Source: Limnohabitans sp. Rim11
Lineage (GTDB): Bacteria; Pseudomonadota; Gammaproteobacteria; Burkholderiales; Burkholderiaceae_C
DNA length: 64,000 nucleotides
NCBI RefSeq assembly: GCF_001269365.1
Contig: NZ_CXOM01000002.1
Coordinates: 8,001 to 72,000, forward strand
Direction of reading: 5' to 3'
This document shows, piece after piece, positions 61,299 to 64,000 of this stretch. Numbering within the stretch: position 1 is the first letter of the stretch; every line of letters begins with the position of its first letter. The position numbers and the translations under genes are program-made. The notes under the pieces were generated by a model. That model was not told the DNA's origin. It made no database searches and saw nothing but the letters and a program-made list of their open reading frames with translations.

Positions 61299-62153
61299 TT
61301 GGAAAACACACTCGCGCCCATTGAGGTTCTGCCTGCGGTTGACAATCCGGCGGGCCAACCCGAGGTCATCGACCACGTGGCCGTGGCACGCCTGTATGGC
61401 GAGCCTTTGTTTTCCATGCCCAACGACCTCTACATCCCACCGGATGCCTTGGAGGTTTTTCTAGAGGCCTTCGAAGGTCCTCTGGACTTGTTGTTGTACC
61501 TGATTCGCAAGCAAAACTTCAACATCCTCGACATTCCCATGGCCGCGGTCACGCGCCAGTACCTGAGTTATGTCGATGAAATTCGTGAGCACAACTTAGA
61601 GTTGGCCGCAGAGTATTTGCTCATGGCTGCCATGCTGATTGAAATCAAATCACGCATGTTGTTGCCGCCCAAAAAAGTGGCCGAAGGCCAAGAGCCCGAA
61701 GACCCCCGTGCCGAATTGGTTCGCCGTTTGCTCGAGTACGAGCAAATGAAATTGGCCTCGATGCAATTGGGCAATGTGCCCCAGTACGGTCGCGACTTTT
61801 TAAAGGCACAGGTTTACATCGAGCAAAGCTTGCAACCTCGCTTCCCCGATGTGCATTTGGTTGAACTGCAAGATGCCTGGCAAGATATTTTGAAACGCGC
61901 CAAGCTGGTTCAGCATCACAAAATCAGTCGAGAAGAACTCAGCGTGCGCGAGCACATGAGCATTGTGTTGAAGCACCTGCAAGGCCGCAAGTTTGTCGAG
62001 TTTGAAAACTTGTTCGACCCCAGCAAAGGCACGCCCGTGCTGGTGGTCACCTTCATTGCTTTGCTTGAGTTGGCCAAAGAGACACTGATTGAAATTACCC
62101 AAGCCGAAGCCTTTGCGCCCATCTATGTGCGCTTGGCCTTCACGCCGGTTTGA
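61299..62153 (+). CDS. scpA: Segregation and condensation protein A
   Basis: Kleisin partner of the SMC chromosome-condensation complex. The 284-residue protein has the ScpA pattern FEGPLDLLLYLIRKQNFNIL, AAEYLLMAAMLIEIKSRMLL and a C-terminal winged helix (GTPVLVVTFIALLELAKETL). A TTG at 61299, six bases past the DUF3460 stop, is taken as start because the upstream frame lies within that gene; the N-terminal 50 residues are poorly conserved, so the start is uncertain. The scpB partner is not in this window. Confidence 0.9.
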   Translation: MENTLAPIEVLPAVDNPAGQPEVIDHVAVARLYGEPLFSMPNDLYIPPDALEVFLEAFEGPLDLLLYLIRKQNFNILDIPMAAVTRQYLSYVDEIREHNLELAAEYLLMAAMLIEIKSRMLLPPKKVAEGQEPEDPRAELVRRLLEYEQMKLASMQLGNVPQYGRDFLKAQVYIEQSLQPRFPDVHLVELQDAWQDILKRAKLVQHHKISREELSVREHMSIVLKHLQGRKFVEFENLFDPSKGTPVLVVTFIALLELAKETLIEITQAEAFAPIYVRLAFTPV

Positions 62154-62174
62154 TGTACTTGGCAGCTTGCTAAC

Positions 62175-63197
62175 TTAAGCAAGCTCGCCCTTGGCGCCGC
62201 GTCCCATCAAGGCCGCAACCGCCTCGGCAGGCTTGAGTTGGCCATCCAACAAAGCCACCACCGCCTGTGCAATGGGCATCTCAACACCCAAGGCTTGTGC
62301 CCGTTTGAGCACCGTGCGCGCGCTGTAAACACCTTCGGCCACATGGCCCAAAGACTGAACGGCCTGCTGAAGGTCCATGCCTTGCGCCAGCAACAAACCG
62401 ACTTTGCGATTGCGACTTAAATCGCCAGTGGCCGTGAGCACCAAATCGCCCAGCCCAGACAGGCCCATGAAGGTTTCGGGCTTGGCGCCCAAAGCCACGC
62501 CCAATCGGGTCATTTCAGACAAGCCCCGCGTAATGAGCGCTGCGCGTGCATTGAGACCCAAATTGAGGCCATCGCACAAACCCGTGGCAATGGCCAACAC
62601 ATTTTTAACAGCGCCACCCACCTCAACACCCACCATGTCCTCATTGGCATAAATGCGCAAACTGGGACTGTGAAATGCATCCACCAAAATTTGACGCACC
62701 TGCTGGTGTGCACTGGCAGCCACCAAAGCGGTTGGCTGGGCTTGAGCCACTTCTAAAGCAAAGCTAGGACCACTAAGGGCACCCGCCATCAAGTGAGGCG
62801 CAACCTGCTGACAAACTTCATGAGGCATGGCACCCGACTCGATGCCTTCCGATGCCGCTTCAAAACCCTTGCACAACCAGGCCACAGGCACTTGTGCGGC
62901 GCTCAAAGTTTGAAGCATGGCTCTGAGCGCGGCCATGGGCGTTGCCACCACAATCAAATCATGTTGGCAGGCCCATGCAGACACATCTAGCAGGGGCGTG
63001 CTGAGCACTTGCAATGCAGGAGGGAGTTGTATGCCAGGCAAATAACGCGCATTGACACGCTGCGTTTGCATGTCCTTGGCCACTGCCGCGTCACGCGTCC
63101 ACAACTGAACAACATGACCGGCCGCGTGACGACTGGCACTGATGGCCAGCGCTGTGCCCCAAGCACCTGCCCCGATGACCGCAATCTTCAGGCTCAA
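62175..63197 (-). CDS. gpsA: Glycerol-3-phosphate dehydrogenase (NAD(P)+)
   Basis: Makes sn-glycerol-3-phosphate from dihydroxyacetone phosphate for phospholipid synthesis. The 340-residue protein has the Rossmann start [20 protein letters not shown], the LCKGFE segment, [12 protein letters not shown] and the substrate site [20 protein letters not shown] with the catalytic Lys. It begins MSLKIAVIG. It lies 18 bases after secB on the same strand. Confidence 0.96.
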   Translation of the reverse strand: MSLKIAVIGAGAWGTALAISASRHAAGHVVQLWTRDAAVAKDMQTQRVNARYLPGIQLPPALQVLSTPLLDVSAWACQHDLIVVATPMAALRAMLQTLSAAQVPVAWLCKGFEAASEGIESGAMPHEVCQQVAPHLMAGALSGPSFALEVAQAQPTALVAASAHQQVRQILVDAFHSPSLRIYANEDMVGVEVGGAVKNVLAIATGLCDGLNLGLNARAALITRGLSEMTRLGVALGAKPETFMGLSGLGDLVLTATGDLSRNRKVGLLLAQGMDLQQAVQSLGHVAEGVYSARTVLKRAQALGVEMPIAQAVVALLDGQLKPAEAVAALMGRGAKGELA

Positions 63198-63215
63198 GCT
63201 AGAGGCTCTGAAAGA

Positions 63216-63677
63216 TTACTGAACTTGCGGTGCAGCGGCAGCTTGCTTGGCCGCTTCTGCTTGCTGTTGCTCGTACATGGCTTGGAAGTTAATTTCGGCC
63301 AAATGGACAGGCGGGAAGCCAGCGCGCGTAACCAAGTCGGCCACGTTGCCACGCAAATAGGGGTACACGATTTGAGGGCAAGCGATGCCCATGATGGCAC
63401 CCATTTGGTCTTCTGGCACATTGCGAATTTCGAAAATACCCGCTTGCTTGCATTCCACCAAGAAGACTGTTTTGTCTTCAATTTTGGTGTGCACAGTGGC
63501 TGTGACGCAAATTTCGAAAACACCATCGGCGGCCTGGTTGGCTTCAACACCCAACTGAATATCCACTGCGGGTTGTTGCTGCTCCAACAAGATAGCAGGT
63601 GAATTGGGCTGTTCCAAAGACGCTTCTTTCAAGTAAACGCGCTGAATTTGGAACACGGGGTTGTTTTCTTCGGACAT
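63216..63677 (-). CDS. secB: Protein-export chaperone SecB
   Basis: Cytosolic tetrameric chaperone keeping preproteins unfolded for SecA. The 153-residue protein shows the SecB pattern: [32 protein letters not shown] and [20 protein letters not shown]. It starts MSEENNPVF. The order grxC, secB, gpsA on the minus strand is the conserved Burkholderiales cluster. Confidence 0.96.
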   Translation of the reverse strand: MSEENNPVFQIQRVYLKEASLEQPNSPAILLEQQQPAVDIQLGVEANQAADGVFEICVTATVHTKIEDKTVFLVECKQAGIFEIRNVPEDQMGAIMGIACPQIVYPYLRGNVADLVTRAGFPPVHLAEINFQAMYEQQQAEAAKQAAAAPQVQ

Positions 63678-63791
63678 AAAAACTCTTGAGTTGAAAGTAA
63701 TCTTCCCATCGGTTGCCAGATCTAGCTTGAACCTTGGGCCAAGCTAGATTATGACCGATGGATACTGGCTTAATTTGGCGGCAATGCTGAC

Positions 63792-64000
63792 TTATGCCTG
63801 CAACAGAGGCATCAGCCCACCTTTGGCATCCAAGGCCATCAGGTCATCACAGCCGCCCACATGGGTGTCGCCAATGAAAATTTGGGGCACGGTTCTGCGC
63901 CCAGTGATGTTCATCATGTGCTCGCGGGCTTCGGGTAACTGGTCGATCCTGATTTCTTCAATCTCGGCCACACCCTTGGCCTTCAATATTTGTTTGGCAC
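63792..64000 (-). CDS. grxC: Glutaredoxin 3, N-terminus beyond the window
   Basis: The C-terminal 69 residues of a class I glutaredoxin: AKQILKAKGV, then ITGRRTVPQIFIGDTHVGG with the cis-Pro TVP, and GGCDDLMALDAKGGLMPLLQ. The CPYC active site lies just outside the right edge. It precedes secB, from which it is separated by about 115 bases. Confidence 0.92.
   Translation of the reverse strand, partial: AKQILKAKGVAEIEEIRIDQLPEAREHMMNITGRRTVPQIFIGDTHVGGCDDLMALDAKGGLMPLLQA

Overview
The window comes from a betaproteobacterium, most likely a freshwater member of the Burkholderiales (family Comamonadaceae, near Limnohabitans or Rhodoferax). This rests on gene content and order: a class II ribonucleotide reductase beside a nitrate-respiration locus, a formate dehydrogenase operon with DUF3305/DUF3306 partners, a box-type aerobic benzoyl-CoA pathway with its BoxR regulator, and typical Burkholderiales housekeeping genes (serS, ispH, radC, metG, scpA, gpsA, secB, grxC). 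No database search was possible; all family calls are from reading the proteins.

Bases 1-10.7 kb hold a nitrate-respiration locus on the minus strand. In transcription order it is nsrR, narX, narL, narK1, narK2, narG and narH, with narH running off the left edge. nsrR, narX and narL overlap by 4 bases at each junction, which ties a nitric-oxide sensor to the nitrate two-component system. A perfect FNR-type site and a perfect 16-bp dyad lie between narL and narK1. Next come nrdJ and an acyl-CoA dehydrogenase. Divergent from these is a nitrosative-stress operon at 14.7-17.3 kb (ytfE/RIC, nitronate monooxygenase, hemerythrin-like protein) with a near-consensus NsrR operator upstream.

Bases 17.96-30.81 kb are an AT-rich integrated element of about 12.8 kb. 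It splits a minus-strand tRNA-Ser(CGA) gene within the anticodon arm: the 3' half remains at 17915-17973 and the 5' half at 30798-30840, right after serS. The element carries its own complete tRNA-Ser(CGA) and a tyrosine integrase at the right end. Other contents are an HUH-type Rep-like protein followed by inverted repeats, a second small tyrosine recombinase, a NERD-domain protein with a membrane partner, a DMT-family exporter, small hypotheticals, and a tightly coupled five-gene operon (29172 down to 23465). That operon encodes a tRNA-guanine-transglycosylase-like (DpdA-like) enzyme lacking the zinc site, a small protein with an HEPN-type RNxxxH motif, a 2-TM coiled-coil protein, a tail-anchored protein and an unrecognised 561-aa protein. 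It is the best candidate here for an undescribed system, plausibly nucleic-acid modification linked to phage defence.

Bases 30.9-37.9 kb are housekeeping genes (serS, ispH, fkpB, radC, an Smr protein, a large FtsX-like permease). Bases 37.8-48.5 kb form a minus-strand formate dehydrogenase operon with maturation factors: DUF3305, DUF3306, a polyferredoxin, a TorD-like chaperone, a small Tat protein, alpha, beta, a small lipoprotein, gamma, a secreted protein and fdhD. Bases 48.6-56.0 kb hold the box pathway: boxC-boxB-boxA on minus, boxR on minus, and the benzoate-CoA ligase divergent on plus, with TGCA-N6-TGCA sites at both promoters. Bases 56.0-64.0 kb are housekeeping (apbC, metG, a SulP transporter, a DUF3460 protein, scpA, gpsA, secB, and grxC cut by the right edge).
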